Assembly: GCA_902587125.1 (NCBI GenBank)
Contig: CACIJW010000007.1
Span: 1-64,000 of the forward strand
Direction: 5' to 3'
From: an uncultured Bacteroidota bacterium
GTDB taxonomy: Bacteria; Bacteroidota; Bacteroidia; Flavobacteriales; BACL11
DNA length: 64,000 nucleotides
Shown here: positions 45,765-54,691 of the stretch, one piece after another
Layout of the letters: the number at the start of each line of letters is the position of its first letter
Position numbering within the stretch: the first letter of the stretch is position 1
Position numbers and translations under genes: made by a program
Notes under the pieces: model-generated
Database searches by the model: none
What the model was told of the DNA's origin: nothing
Seen by the model: only the letters and a program-made list of their open reading frames with translations

Positions 45765-47318
45765 CTACTTTATATTTTTTTTTGCTTCTTTAAGTAATAA
45801 TGCATTAAATGAGTTAGTCTTAAAATCACTTAAATCATTACTGTAGAATCTGTAAACTTCATCGTAATATAGAGGTACCAATACTGATTTTTCTTCAATA
45901 ATATCATTCATTTTTTTAAAAACTTTATTTCTTTCATTTAAATCATTTAATGAAACACTTAAGGTATATAAACTATCAAATTTAGAGTCATTAAAATTAA
46001 AATAATTAGGACCATTAGGAGTCAAATTTTTGCTGTAGAATAGAGCAAAATAATTTTCAGGATCTGCGTAGTCAGCTATCCAGCTACCCCTAAAAAAATT
46101 TAGCTTATTACTAGCAACCATTTGCCTATGTACATATGGTGGATTTACTTCAATAGAAATATTTATACCAATTTCTGACAGTGATTTTTGTATGTACTCG
46201 CAAAGACTGAGGTATGAAGAAGTAGTGTTTAATTTTATTTCTTGGCCTTGGTATTTGCTATTTTCTAAAAACTTTTTTGCTAATTCAATGTTGTACTTAT
46301 AACTATCATATTCTTTTGCAAAGCTGTTCATACCGTTAGGTACAAAACCTTTGCTAGCAGGTTGTCCAATATCTTTTCTTAAATATTTAATCATATATTC
46401 TCTATCAAAACCACAATTAATCGCTTTTCTCAAATTATTATCAATTATACTTGAATCGTTTATCAAAAAGCCTAAATATTCTGTATTTAAATATGATGTT
46501 TTTTTAAGTTTAAATCTTGATTTATATGATTCTCTGAGCTGTCTATTGTCATTTAGTAATTCATCAATGTAAGACTCATCCAGTCCTGATACGAGATCTA
46601 GATCACCTTGCAAAAATTTTAAAAAAGCTGTGTTTTTATCTTTGATGAATGAAATAGATATTCCATCTAGAAATGGCAAATTATTTTCAAAATAATTATC
46701 ATTTTTTCTAAATACTAATTTGTTTCCATAATCCCATTTATGAAATTTGAATGGACCAGTTCCAATAGGATTTTTGTTAAAATTTGAATTTTCAACTACC
46801 TCATGAGGAACAACAGAGCAATATTGCATGGCGAGTATTCCAAGAAATGGAGAAAAAGGCTCTATCAATTTAATAATCAATGTTGAATCATCTGTTGAAT
46901 AATATTTATCAACTAAATTGAAAACCCATTTTCCGGGCGATAAGTTATTTTTATCAAGTATTCTGTCAAAGCTGTAAACAAAATCATCAGCAATTACTCT
47001 TCTATTATTGTTTTCAAAGAACTCGCTACTGTGAAAGTATATATTTGTATTTAAATCAAATCTATATTCAAGTTTATTCTTAGAAATAGACCAACTTTTT
47101 GCAACTGATGGTATAATTTGCATATTAGTGTCAAAAGTTACAAGACCATTATATAGTTGAGAGACTACCCATACATGAGCCAAGTCTCTGGAGTATATCG
47201 GATCCAAAGTATTTATCTCAGAAATTTCATTGTATTTAAAAACTTTCTTGTCAGAGATGACATTTAAATCATTGCATGAAAAAGAAAATAAAACAAGTAA
47301 AAAGAAAAAGTATCTCAT
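45765..47318 (-). CDS. Peptide-type ABC transporter substrate-binding lipoprotein
   Basis: 517 residues. Lipoprotein signal MRYFFFLLVLFSFSC (Cys 15), then the SBP_bac_5 fold of oligopeptide-binding proteins: NEISEINTLDPIYSRDLAHVW, the family segment VVSQLYNGLVTFD, the helix block DFVYSFDRIL, and GTGPFKFHKWDYG. It would deliver peptides to an ABC permease, but no permease or ATPase gene is beside it. A TATCTTTA element (one mismatch to TAnnTTTG) ends 8 bases before its ATG, at 47327-47334. Confidence 0.9.
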   Translation of the reverse strand: MRYFFFLLVLFSFSCNDLNVISDKKVFKYNEISEINTLDPIYSRDLAHVWVVSQLYNGLVTFDTNMQIIPSVAKSWSISKNKLEYRFDLNTNIYFHSSEFFENNNRRVIADDFVYSFDRILDKNNLSPGKWVFNLVDKYYSTDDSTLIIKLIEPFSPFLGILAMQYCSVVPHEVVENSNFNKNPIGTGPFKFHKWDYGNKLVFRKNDNYFENNLPFLDGISISFIKDKNTAFLKFLQGDLDLVSGLDESYIDELLNDNRQLRESYKSRFKLKKTSYLNTEYLGFLINDSSIIDNNLRKAINCGFDREYMIKYLRKDIGQPASKGFVPNGMNSFAKEYDSYKYNIELAKKFLENSKYQGQEIKLNTTSSYLSLCEYIQKSLSEIGINISIEVNPPYVHRQMVASNKLNFFRGSWIADYADPENYFALFYSKNLTPNGPNYFNFNDSKFDSLYTLSVSLNDLNERNKVFKKMNDIIEEKSVLVPLYYDEVYRFYSNDLSDFKTNSFNALLLKEAKKNIK

Positions 47319-47378
47319 AATTTTTCTAAAGATAGCGATGTTTTAAAAAAAATTGAACTTAATATTAGTAAGTGTTTA

Positions 47379-47386
47379 TATTTTTG
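47379..47386 (+). promoter_or_regulatory. -7 box of mtaB, 4 bases from start codon
   Basis: TATTTTTG, then CAAA, then the ATG at 47391. Exact TAnnTTTG match in the 72-base gap between divergent genes. A TTG lies 23 bases upstream and a TTA 17 bases upstream. Confidence 0.58.
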
Positions 47387-47390
47387 CAAA

Positions 47391-48689
47391 ATGAAAACTG
47401 TAGCATTTCATACATTAGGATGTAAACTTAATTTCTCAGAAACATCTACGATAAAAAGACAACTAATTGCAAGTGGATTAATCGAAAGTTCTTTTCATAA
47501 GGGGGCTGATTTATTTATAATTAATACGTGCTCCGTTACTGAGAATGCAAACAAAGAATGTAGAAGATTAATCAGAAAAGCAAAAAAAATATCGCCTAAC
47601 TCTAGAGTTATCATAACTGGTTGTTATGCACAATTAAAGCCTGAATCTATTATTGAAATTGATGGTGTTGACTTAGTTGTAGGTGCTAAAGAAAAGTTTA
47701 ATATTTTCAAATATTTAAACAATTTTAAAAAAGGAATTCACGGATGTGAAATAAATAATCTTGATTACTTCCCATCTTTTAGTATTGAAGAAAGATCAAG
47801 ATCATATGTTAAAGTTCAAGATGGCTGTAATTATCCTTGCACTTATTGTACAATCCCGCTAGCTAGAGGTAAAAGTAGATCTGATTTTATAAAAAATATA
47901 ATATCCAAAATTGAAGATATTGGAAGCAAAGGAACTAAAGAAGTTGTTTTAACTGGTGTAAACATTGGTGATTATAAAGAACCGATTAGTAACAAAAATT
48001 TCTTTGACCTGATTAATGAAATTGAGAAAGTTGATGTAATTGATAGGTTCAGAATTTCATCAATAGAACCAAACCTCATAACAGATGAAATCATTGATTT
48101 TGTTAAAAATTCAAAGAAATTTGTTCCTCATTTTCACATACCACTTCAATCTGGGTCTGATAATATTCTCAAATCTATGAAGAGAAGATACAACACAAGT
48201 ATCTACATAAATAGAATTAAGAGAATTAAAGAAAAAATTGAAAATGTTTGTATAGGTGCTGATGTTATCGTTGGTTTTCCTAACGAAACTGAAGAAGAAT
48301 TTGAAAAAACTTTTAAACTCATAAAAAATTTAAAACTGTCTTATCTACATGTTTTTTCATTCTCTGAAAGAGAAAATACACTTGCAAATGAGATGAAAGG
48401 TAAAATAGACAAGTTTATTATTTCTAAAAGATCGAAAAGATTAAGAATTCTTTCTGAAAAACTCAAATACAGTTACTACAGAAAGTTCTCCAATATAAAA
48501 AAGGAAATTATAGTTGAGGGTAAAAATAAAAATGGTTATCAATATGGTTTCACTGACAATTATCTCAAAGTTAGAATTCCATCCTCCAAAGATTTTACCA
48601 ATAAAAAAATCAAAGTTCAACTTGGTAAAATTAAAGAAGATTGTATTTTTGAAGGAAACCCAATTCTAGAGGATGTATCCAAATATTAG
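47391..48689 (+). CDS. mtaB: tRNA t6A37 methylthiotransferase MtaB
   Basis: 432 residues. Radical-SAM enzyme that adds a methylthio group to t6A at position 37 of tRNAs. The N-terminal UPF0004 domain has conserved cysteines (TLGCKLN, INTCSVT, ITGCYAQ) for one [4Fe-4S] cluster; the radical-SAM motif is DGCNYPCTYCTIPLARG (CxxxCxxC); a C-terminal TRAM-like domain follows. The cysteine spacing and CKLN start fit MtaB rather than MiaB or RimO. It overlaps lgt by 17 bases. Confidence 0.92.
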   Translation: MKTVAFHTLGCKLNFSETSTIKRQLIASGLIESSFHKGADLFIINTCSVTENANKECRRLIRKAKKISPNSRVIITGCYAQLKPESIIEIDGVDLVVGAKEKFNIFKYLNNFKKGIHGCEINNLDYFPSFSIEERSRSYVKVQDGCNYPCTYCTIPLARGKSRSDFIKNIISKIEDIGSKGTKEVVLTGVNIGDYKEPISNKNFFDLINEIEKVDVIDRFRISSIEPNLITDEIIDFVKNSKKFVPHFHIPLQSGSDNILKSMKRRYNTSIYINRIKRIKEKIENVCIGADVIVGFPNETEEEFEKTFKLIKNLKLSYLHVFSFSERENTLANEMKGKIDKFIISKRSKRLRILSEKLKYSYYRKFSNIKKEIIVEGKNKNGYQYGFTDNYLKVRIPSSKDFTNKKIKVQLGKIKEDCIFEGNPILEDVSKY

Positions 48690-49827
48690 TTACTTAATAG
48701 AAGATTTAACAGGTATTTACATACCACTACCAATACAAACATTTGGATTCTGTGTTGCTCTAGCTTTTTTATTTGGATCATATTTTATTTCTCTTGAACT
48801 AAAAAGAAAAGAAAAACTTGGTTTAATTGGTTCAACAAAAGTTGATAAAATAATTGGACAAAAGATTTCTAATCAACAAATATTAATTAGCCTACTCATT
48901 GGTTTTTTAATTGGTTATAAGCTTTTAGACGCAATTATACATTATTCGGACTTTGTAAATAATCCGCAAACATTTATTTTATCTTCAAGAGGCTCATTAA
49001 TTGGAGGTATTTTAGGCTCCTTATTCTCCTGCTTTAGAGATATTAGAAATAATAAAAAAACAAGACTTAAAAAACCAAAAAAAATTACTATTGATGTTCA
49101 CCCCCATGAACTAGTGGGGAATTTAATAATGGTTGCAGCTATTTCAGGTATAATTGGTGCTAAAATTTTTCATAATCTTGAAAATATTGACGATTTCATG
49201 AGAGATCCGATAAATCAAATATTAAGCTTTAGCGGATTAACTTTCTATGGAGGTTTAATATTTGGAGTATATTTCGTTTTAAGATATGCAAAAAAATATA
49301 ACCTAAATAACTTTCATTTGTTTGATGCATTTGCTCCATCATTAATTTTAGCATATGGTATTGGAAGAATGGGATGTCATCTTTCAGGAGACGGTGATTG
49401 GGGAATTGTAAATTTAAATCCAAAACCAGAAACACTAAACTTTCTGCCGGACTGGATGTGGAGTTACAACTACCCAAATAATGTTATAAATGCGGGTATT
49501 CCAATAGAGGGATGTACTGGCAACTTCTGTATGCAATTAGCTGAGCCAGTCTATCCTACTCCATTTTACGAAATCATTTTAAGCCTATTAATCTTTTCTC
49601 TACTTTGGAAATTAAGAAAAAAAATTTCCACACCTGGGCTACTTTTTAGTATTTATCTTTTTTTTAATGGATTAGAGAGATTCTTTATTGAAAAAATAAG
49701 AGTAAACACAGAATACCAAATACTAGGTGGAATAACTCAAGCTGAGATTATTTCCTCGATGCTTATGTTGACATCAATTGTTCTAGCACTTCACGTAACT
49801 AGAAAAATTAATTTTTTCTACAAATAA
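48673..49827 (+). CDS. lgt: Prolipoprotein diacylglyceryl transferase
   Basis: 384 residues, polytopic inner-membrane protein. It attaches diacylglycerol to the lipobox cysteine, the first step in lipoprotein maturation, and so serves the several lipoproteins in this window. Typical elements are LPIQTFGFCVALAF near the N-terminus, FSGLTFYGGLIFG, the active-site region GRMGCHLSGDGDWG and YPTPFYE. The GDGDWG form and greater length (E. coli Lgt is about 290) are typical of Bacteroidota. It overlaps mtaB by 17 bases and the convergent symporter gene by 20. Confidence 0.94.
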   Translation: MYPNISYLIEDLTGIYIPLPIQTFGFCVALAFLFGSYFISLELKRKEKLGLIGSTKVDKIIGQKISNQQILISLLIGFLIGYKLLDAIIHYSDFVNNPQTFILSSRGSLIGGILGSLFSCFRDIRNNKKTRLKKPKKITIDVHPHELVGNLIMVAAISGIIGAKIFHNLENIDDFMRDPINQILSFSGLTFYGGLIFGVYFVLRYAKKYNLNNFHLFDAFAPSLILAYGIGRMGCHLSGDGDWGIVNLNPKPETLNFLPDWMWSYNYPNNVINAGIPIEGCTGNFCMQLAEPVYPTPFYEIILSLLIFSLLWKLRKKISTPGLLFSIYLFFNGLERFFIEKIRVNTEYQILGGITQAEIISSMLMLTSIVLALHVTRKINFFYK

Positions 49828-51232
49828 GTAATAAAAGAAAAGTTATTAAACCATTTATTATTAAAAGCTCGAACCCTATTGAGCTAAATCTCATTTTGAT
49901 AAAGTAGCAGATAACTGGTGAAACAATGCAAATTAAAGGAACCAGCTTGTCTCTTATATTAATTTTTGTGAACATACCAAATGAATAAAGTCCAAGCAAG
50001 GGACCATATGTATAACCGGCCACAGTGAAAAGCGATTTTATTACACTTTGATCATTAATAGAACGGAATAATAAAATCACAACTAATAAAACTAATGATA
50101 ACAGCAAATGTGAATACTTTCTAATAAAAATTTGCTTTTCAGAATTATACTTTTTAAAATCAATAATATCAACACAAAATGATGTAGTAAGAGAGGTAAG
50201 AGCAGAATCAGCTGAAGAATATGCAGCAGCAATTATTCCAATAATAAATAAAATACCTACATACTCAGGTAGTCCTGAGTTTAAAGCAATATTAGGAAAT
50301 AACATATCAGCATCAGAGGGAATAGCTAAGCCTATCTCAGATGAATAAATATAAAGTAGTGCTCCCAGTGATAGAAAGAGCAAATCAACAACAATTAAAA
50401 TCGTACTAAAAACAAACATATTTTTCTTTGCTTCACCTAAATTTTTACAACTAAGATTTTTTTGCATTTGATCTTGATCAAGCCCTGTCATAACAATTGC
50501 CATAAAAACACCAGAAAGGAATTGTTTTAAAAAATGTTTTTGATCACCAAAATCATCAAAAAAGAAAACTTTAGAATAAGACGAATTTTGTATTGTGTCA
50601 ATAACTTGAGAGAAATTTAGTCCCAAGCTTTTGGAAACAGAAATAGCAATAATTAGTACAGTAGCTAACATAAATGTAGTTTGTAAAGTATCTGTCCAAA
50701 TAATTGTCTTTATTCCACTTCTGTATGTATATATCCAGATTAATGAAAGTGTAATTATGACTGTGAGAAAAAATGGAAAGTTCCAACTATCAAAAATTGC
50801 AAATTGCAAAACACTTGCTATTAAATAAAGACGAAAAGATGCACCAATGGTTCTAGAAATTAAAAAACATATTGACCCGGATTTGTATGAAAATTTACCA
50901 AATCTATCTTCTAAATAGGTATAAATGCTGGTTAATCCAAGCTTATAATAAAGTGGTAATAATAATCTAGCAATAACTTGGTATCCAAAAAAGAATCCAA
51001 AAACCATTTGCATGTAGCTAAATTGACTTGACTCAACCCATCCAGGAACAGAAATAAATGTAATCCCTGAAAGTGTTGTCCCAATCATTCCATAGGCAAC
51101 AATGTACCAAGGTGAATTTCTATTTCCTAAAAAGAATGCTTCATTACTATCATTTCTACTAGTAAAATATGAAACAATAAAAAGAATTGTGAAATATATT
51201 AATATGCATGTTAAAATTACACTTGGATTCAT
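49808..51232 (-). CDS. Sodium:solute symporter (SSS family)
   Basis: 474 residues with about thirteen membrane helices. Family motifs include FFLGNRNSPWYIVAYGMIGTTLSGITF near the N-terminus and AAAYSSADSALTSLTTSF in the region corresponding to the sodium-binding helix 8. Substrate is not identifiable. The gene stands alone. Its start has a -7 box 4 bases upstream, back-to-back with that of recR. The 3' end overlaps lgt by 20 bases. Confidence 0.93.
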   Translation of the reverse strand: MNPSVILTCILIYFTILFIVSYFTSRNDSNEAFFLGNRNSPWYIVAYGMIGTTLSGITFISVPGWVESSQFSYMQMVFGFFFGYQVIARLLLPLYYKLGLTSIYTYLEDRFGKFSYKSGSICFLISRTIGASFRLYLIASVLQFAIFDSWNFPFFLTVIITLSLIWIYTYRSGIKTIIWTDTLQTTFMLATVLIIAISVSKSLGLNFSQVIDTIQNSSYSKVFFFDDFGDQKHFLKQFLSGVFMAIVMTGLDQDQMQKNLSCKNLGEAKKNMFVFSTILIVVDLLFLSLGALLYIYSSEIGLAIPSDADMLFPNIALNSGLPEYVGILFIIGIIAAAYSSADSALTSLTTSFCVDIIDFKKYNSEKQIFIRKYSHLLLSLVLLVVILLFRSINDQSVIKSLFTVAGYTYGPLLGLYSFGMFTKINIRDKLVPLICIVSPVICYFIKMRFSSIGFELLIINGLITFLLLLICRKN

Positions 51233-51236
51233 TAAA

Positions 51237-51244
51237 CAAAAATA
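51237..51244 (-). promoter_or_regulatory. -7 box of the sodium:solute symporter gene, 4 bases from start codon
   Basis: On the minus strand TATTTTTG is followed by TTTA and the ATG. Exact TAnnTTTG match. It shares the 53-base divergent gap with the recR box. Confidence 0.58.
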
Positions 51245-51273
51245 TATATTTAGAATTTTCTAATATTAATATT

Positions 51274-51281
51274 TAATTTTG
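51274..51281 (+). promoter_or_regulatory. -7 box of recR, 4 bases from start codon
   Basis: TAATTTTG, then TTTT, then the ATG at 51286. Exact TAnnTTTG match. Confidence 0.58.
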
Positions 51282-51285
51282 TTTT

Positions 51286-51903
51286 ATGAACTTTCCATCA
51301 AAACTTGTTGAAAAAGCAGCTGAAAATCTTTCTTTTTTGCCTGGTATTGGCAAAAAGACAGCCTTGAGACTTGTTTTATACTTACTTAGGAACGAGAAAA
51401 AATATAGCGTTGGTATAGGACAATCAATTATTGACCTTACCAATAATATCAAATTTTGTAAAAAGTGTAATTGCATTTCAGATGAAGAAATTTGTGAAAT
51501 ATGCAAAGATCCCAAAAGAAACAGTCATATTATTTGTGTTGTAGAGGATGTAAGAACGATCATGGCAATTGAAGGTACAATGCAATTCAATGGACATTAT
51601 CATGTCTTAGGAGGATTGATATCACCTATGGACGGAATCGGTCCTGAAAAGCTAAAGATTCAAGAATTATTGGATAAAATTGATAAAAACCAAGTTACAG
51701 AAATTATTTTTGCTCTAAGCTCAACAATGGAAGGTGATACAACCAATTATTATTTGTTTAAAAAACTAAATGAATTTAATATTAAAATATCATCAATTGC
51801 AAGAGGTATTTCTATTGGAAATGAACTTGAGTACATAGACGAATTAACACTTGGAACTGCTATAACAAGTAGAGTCCCATATGAAAACTCTTTTTCTAAT
51901 TAA
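51286..51903 (+). CDS. recR: Recombination protein RecR
   Basis: 205 residues. RecR works with RecO (and RecF) in loading RecA during gap repair. It has an N-terminal helix-hairpin-helix (FLPGIGKKTALRLV), the zinc-finger cysteines in FCKKCNC...CEIC (about 60-77), and a Toprim domain beginning IICVVEDVRTIMAIE and carrying YHVLGGLISPMDGIGPE. The -7 box is 4 bases upstream. A 38-base gap separates it from the acyltransferase gene. Confidence 0.96.
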   Translation: MNFPSKLVEKAAENLSFLPGIGKKTALRLVLYLLRNEKKYSVGIGQSIIDLTNNIKFCKKCNCISDEEICEICKDPKRNSHIICVVEDVRTIMAIEGTMQFNGHYHVLGGLISPMDGIGPEKLKIQELLDKIDKNQVTEIIFALSSTMEGDTTNYYLFKKLNEFNIKISSIARGISIGNELEYIDELTLGTAITSRVPYENSFSN

Positions 51904-51921
51904 GATTTAACCTATTTTGTT

Positions 51922-51929
51922 TAATTTTG
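51922..51929 (+). promoter_or_regulatory. -7 box upstream of the E2 acyltransferase gene
   Basis: TAATTTTG ends 12 bases before the ATG at 51942. Exact TAnnTTTG match, placed between recR and the E2 gene, so this gene probably has its own promoter. A leader of roughly 8 bases would result. Confidence 0.5.
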
Positions 51930-51941
51930 CAAAAAAAATTT

Positions 51942-53288
51942 ATGGCTAGAATTGAACTAATCATGCCTAAAATGGGCGAAAGCGTTTCAGAAGCTACAAT
52001 AATTTCATGGTCAAAAAAGGTCGGTGATCTTGTAGAAATTGACGAGACAATTATTGAAATTGCTACTGACAAAGTAGATTCTGAAGTCCCATCAACTCAT
52101 GAAGGAAAATTAGTTGAAATGTTATTTAACGTCGATGATGTTGTTAATGTTGGACAAGCTTTCGCAATCTTAGAAACTACACATGAAAGTGATTCTGTCG
52201 GTCAATTGGAAGCTGAAGAAGTCAAGCAAGATATAGCCGTTGAAGAATTAAGTCAAAGCATTGAGCAATCTGTTGAAAAAATAGTTGAAGAAGTAAATGA
52301 AACTAAAGCAGTTCAGAGCTCTAGTGACAGGTTCTATTCTCCACTTGTAAAAAATATTGCGAAAAAAGAAAATGTTTCAAAGTACGAGCTAGACTCAATT
52401 ATTGGTTCAGGTAAAGAAGGTAGAGTAACTAAATCTGATATACTATCTTTTATTGAAAATAGAACAAAAACTCCTTCTGAAGAAATTACTGTTGAGCAGA
52501 CAAAAGATGAAGAACCTAAAATAAAAGAGGAAAAGGTTAAGCATGATAAGCATCAACAGGTTCCAATTCACAATACTGGAGATGTAGAAATAATTGAAAT
52601 GGATCGTATGAGAAAGCTCATATCTTCACACATGACAATGTCTAAAGCGACATCTGCTCATATCACCTCAATGGTAGAATGTGATATGACAAACATTGTC
52701 AATTGGAGAAACTCTATCAAAGAAGATTTCAAAAAAAGAGAAGGTCAAAACATAACATTTACCCCTATAATCATTGAAGCAATGGCCAAGGCAGTCAAGG
52801 ATTTTCCTATGATAAACGTATCTGTTGAAGGAACAAATATTCATATTCATAAAAATGTAAATATTGGAATGGCTGCAGCTTTACCTGATGGTAATTTAAT
52901 TGTACCTGTGATTAAAGAATGTCAAAACAAAAATCTCATTGGAATTACCAAGTCCGTAAATGATTTAGCAACAAGAGCTCGTTCGAGTAACTTAAACCCA
53001 GACGATATTCAAGGTGGAACAATTACCATGACTAATGTTGGAACATTTGGTAACGTTATGGGAACTCCGATTATAAACCAACCACAGGTTGCAATCATGG
53101 CAGCAGGTGCAATAAGAAAAAAGCCCGCTGTTCTAGAGACAGAATACGGTGATGTGATTGCTATCAGACACATGATGTTTTTATCACTTTCATATGACCA
53201 TAGAGTTGTTGACGGAGCTTTAGGTGGGCAATTTGTCAGAAAAGTTGCTGATTATTTAGAAAATTTTGATGTTAATCAAAAAATTTAG
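51942..53288 (+). CDS. 2-oxo acid dehydrogenase E2 (dihydrolipoyl acyltransferase)
   Basis: 448 residues from the ATG at 51942; an in-frame TTG at 51927 overlaps the -7 box and is rejected. A lipoyl domain (K44 in TDKVDSE) is followed by a charged linker, the E1/E3-binding domain (YSPLVKNIAKKENVSKYELDSI-like block near 130), another linker and the catalytic domain ending in SYDHRVVDGALGG, with the catalytic histidine. It transfers an acyl group to CoA; whether pyruvate, 2-oxoglutarate or branched-chain type is unclear. No E1 or E3 gene is adjacent. Confidence 0.92.
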   Translation: MARIELIMPKMGESVSEATIISWSKKVGDLVEIDETIIEIATDKVDSEVPSTHEGKLVEMLFNVDDVVNVGQAFAILETTHESDSVGQLEAEEVKQDIAVEELSQSIEQSVEKIVEEVNETKAVQSSSDRFYSPLVKNIAKKENVSKYELDSIIGSGKEGRVTKSDILSFIENRTKTPSEEITVEQTKDEEPKIKEEKVKHDKHQQVPIHNTGDVEIIEMDRMRKLISSHMTMSKATSAHITSMVECDMTNIVNWRNSIKEDFKKREGQNITFTPIIIEAMAKAVKDFPMINVSVEGTNIHIHKNVNIGMAAALPDGNLIVPVIKECQNKNLIGITKSVNDLATRARSSNLNPDDIQGGTITMTNVGTFGNVMGTPIINQPQVAIMAAGAIRKKPAVLETEYGDVIAIRHMMFLSLSYDHRVVDGALGGQFVRKVADYLENFDVNQKI

Positions 53289-53297
53289 TTCAAGAAC

Positions 53298-54080
53298 TTG
53301 CTTAAATTAAAAAGACCATTAGTTTTTTTTGACTTAGAAACAACAGGTACAAATATCAGTAAGGACAGAATCGTAGAGATTTGTATTGTCAAGCTATTTC
53401 CAAATCAAAAAAAAACAGTATCAACCTTTTTAGTTAATCCGCAAATAGAAATTCCAAAAGAGGTTATAGAAATACATGGTATAACAAATGAGAAAGTTAA
53501 AAATGCTCCCTCCTTCAATGAAATTGGCAAGGAAATAAAATCACTCATTGAAAATTGTGATTTGGCAGGCTTTAATTCAAATAAATTTGATGTCCCTCTT
53601 CTAGCTGAAGAATTTCTGAGATCTGATATCAATTTTGATTTTTCAAAGACTAAGTTCGTTGACGTTCAAAATATCTTTCATAAGATGGAGAAAAGAAATC
53701 TCTCGGCTGCTTATGAATTTTATTGTGACAAACCCTTAGAAAATGCTCACTCAGCTGAGGCTGATACATTAGCAACATACGAGATATTACTCAAACAAGT
53801 TAAAATGTATGACAATTTACAAAGTGACATAGATTTTTTATCAGAATTTTCCAATCGTAATCAAAACAATGTAGATTTAGCAGGGTTTTTAAGAAAAAAT
53901 AGTAAAAATGAAGTTTATATTAGTTTTGGGAAATATAAAAACAAAACACTTGAAGAAATTTACAATTTAAATCCAGGATATTTTTCTTGGATTTTAAGAT
54001 CAGAATTTCCATTATTCACAAAAAATATTATCATTGATTTTCTCAATGAAAAAAAACTCAAAAAAAAATTTGAATCCTAA
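53298..54080 (+). CDS. DnaQ-type 3'-5' exonuclease
   Basis: 260 residues. DEDDh exonuclease: Exo I FFDLETTG (D12, E14), Exo II around AGFNSNKFDVPLL, and Exo III HSAEADTLAT (His and Asp). The C-terminal part (about 205-250, YISFGKYKNKTLEEI...GYFSWIL) is an ExoX-like C-terminal domain. It could act in DNA repair or as a proofreading-type nuclease. The start appears to be TTG at 53298, 9 bases after the E2 stop. It shares a base with the next gene's ATG. Confidence 0.9.
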   Translation: MLKLKRPLVFFDLETTGTNISKDRIVEICIVKLFPNQKKTVSTFLVNPQIEIPKEVIEIHGITNEKVKNAPSFNEIGKEIKSLIENCDLAGFNSNKFDVPLLAEEFLRSDINFDFSKTKFVDVQNIFHKMEKRNLSAAYEFYCDKPLENAHSAEADTLATYEILLKQVKMYDNLQSDIDFLSEFSNRNQNNVDLAGFLRKNSKNEVYISFGKYKNKTLEEIYNLNPGYFSWILRSEFPLFTKNIIIDFLNEKKLKKKFES

Positions 54081-54691
54081 TGAAAATAATTTGTATTGGT
54101 AGAAATTATGCTGGTCATATTAAGGAGTTAAATAACATGAAGGAAAGTAAGCCACTAATTTTTCTCAAGCCTGAAACTGCAGTTCAACCAAAGAATCACC
54201 CTTTTTTCATTCCAGATTTTTCCGATAATATACAGTATGAATCAGAGATATTATTAAAAATATGCAAGCTTGGCAAAAATATTGAGGAGAAATTTGCATA
54301 CAAATACTATAATGAAATTGGTTTAGGTATAGATTTTACTGCAAGGGACTTACAAAACAATTTAAAAACAAAAGGAAAGCCCTGGGAAATTGCGAAAGGC
54401 TTTGATGGTTCTGCTAAAATTTCCAATGAATTTATAAATAAGAATGAATTAATTTTAGATGACATAGATTTTTCTCTAAAGCTAAATAATGAAATTGTTC
54501 AGAACGGAAATTCATCTGATATGATCTTTAGCTTCGACGAAATAATTTCTTATGTATCAAAGTTTTTTACACTTAAAATAGGTGATATAATTTTTACTGG
54601 AACTCCAGCTGGTGTTGGTAGAATTAAGAAAAATGATATTCTAGAGGGATTTTTAAATAAAAAAAAAATATTAGAAGTAAAAATTAAATAA
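54080..54691 (+). CDS. Fumarylacetoacetate hydrolase family protein
   Basis: 203 residues. The FAH fold is shown by CIGRNYAGHIKELN, PLIFLKPETAV, YESEILLKI (metal-ligand glutamates), GIDFTARDLQ, KGFDGSA and GDIIFTGTPAGVG. Single-domain members hydrolyse acylpyruvates or decarboxylate oxaloacetate; the exact substrate is not known. It shares one base with the exonuclease gene and converges with def with an 8-base overlap. Confidence 0.92.
   Translation: MKIICIGRNYAGHIKELNNMKESKPLIFLKPETAVQPKNHPFFIPDFSDNIQYESEILLKICKLGKNIEEKFAYKYYNEIGLGIDFTARDLQNNLKTKGKPWEIAKGFDGSAKISNEFINKNELILDDIDFSLKLNNEIVQNGNSSDMIFSFDEIISYVSKFFTLKIGDIIFTGTPAGVGRIKKNDILEGFLNKKKILEVKIK

Noticed and set aside
51927-51941. TTG start for the E2 acyltransferase
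   Set aside because: It overlaps the -7 box and adds QKKF before the classic MARIELIMPKMGE start.
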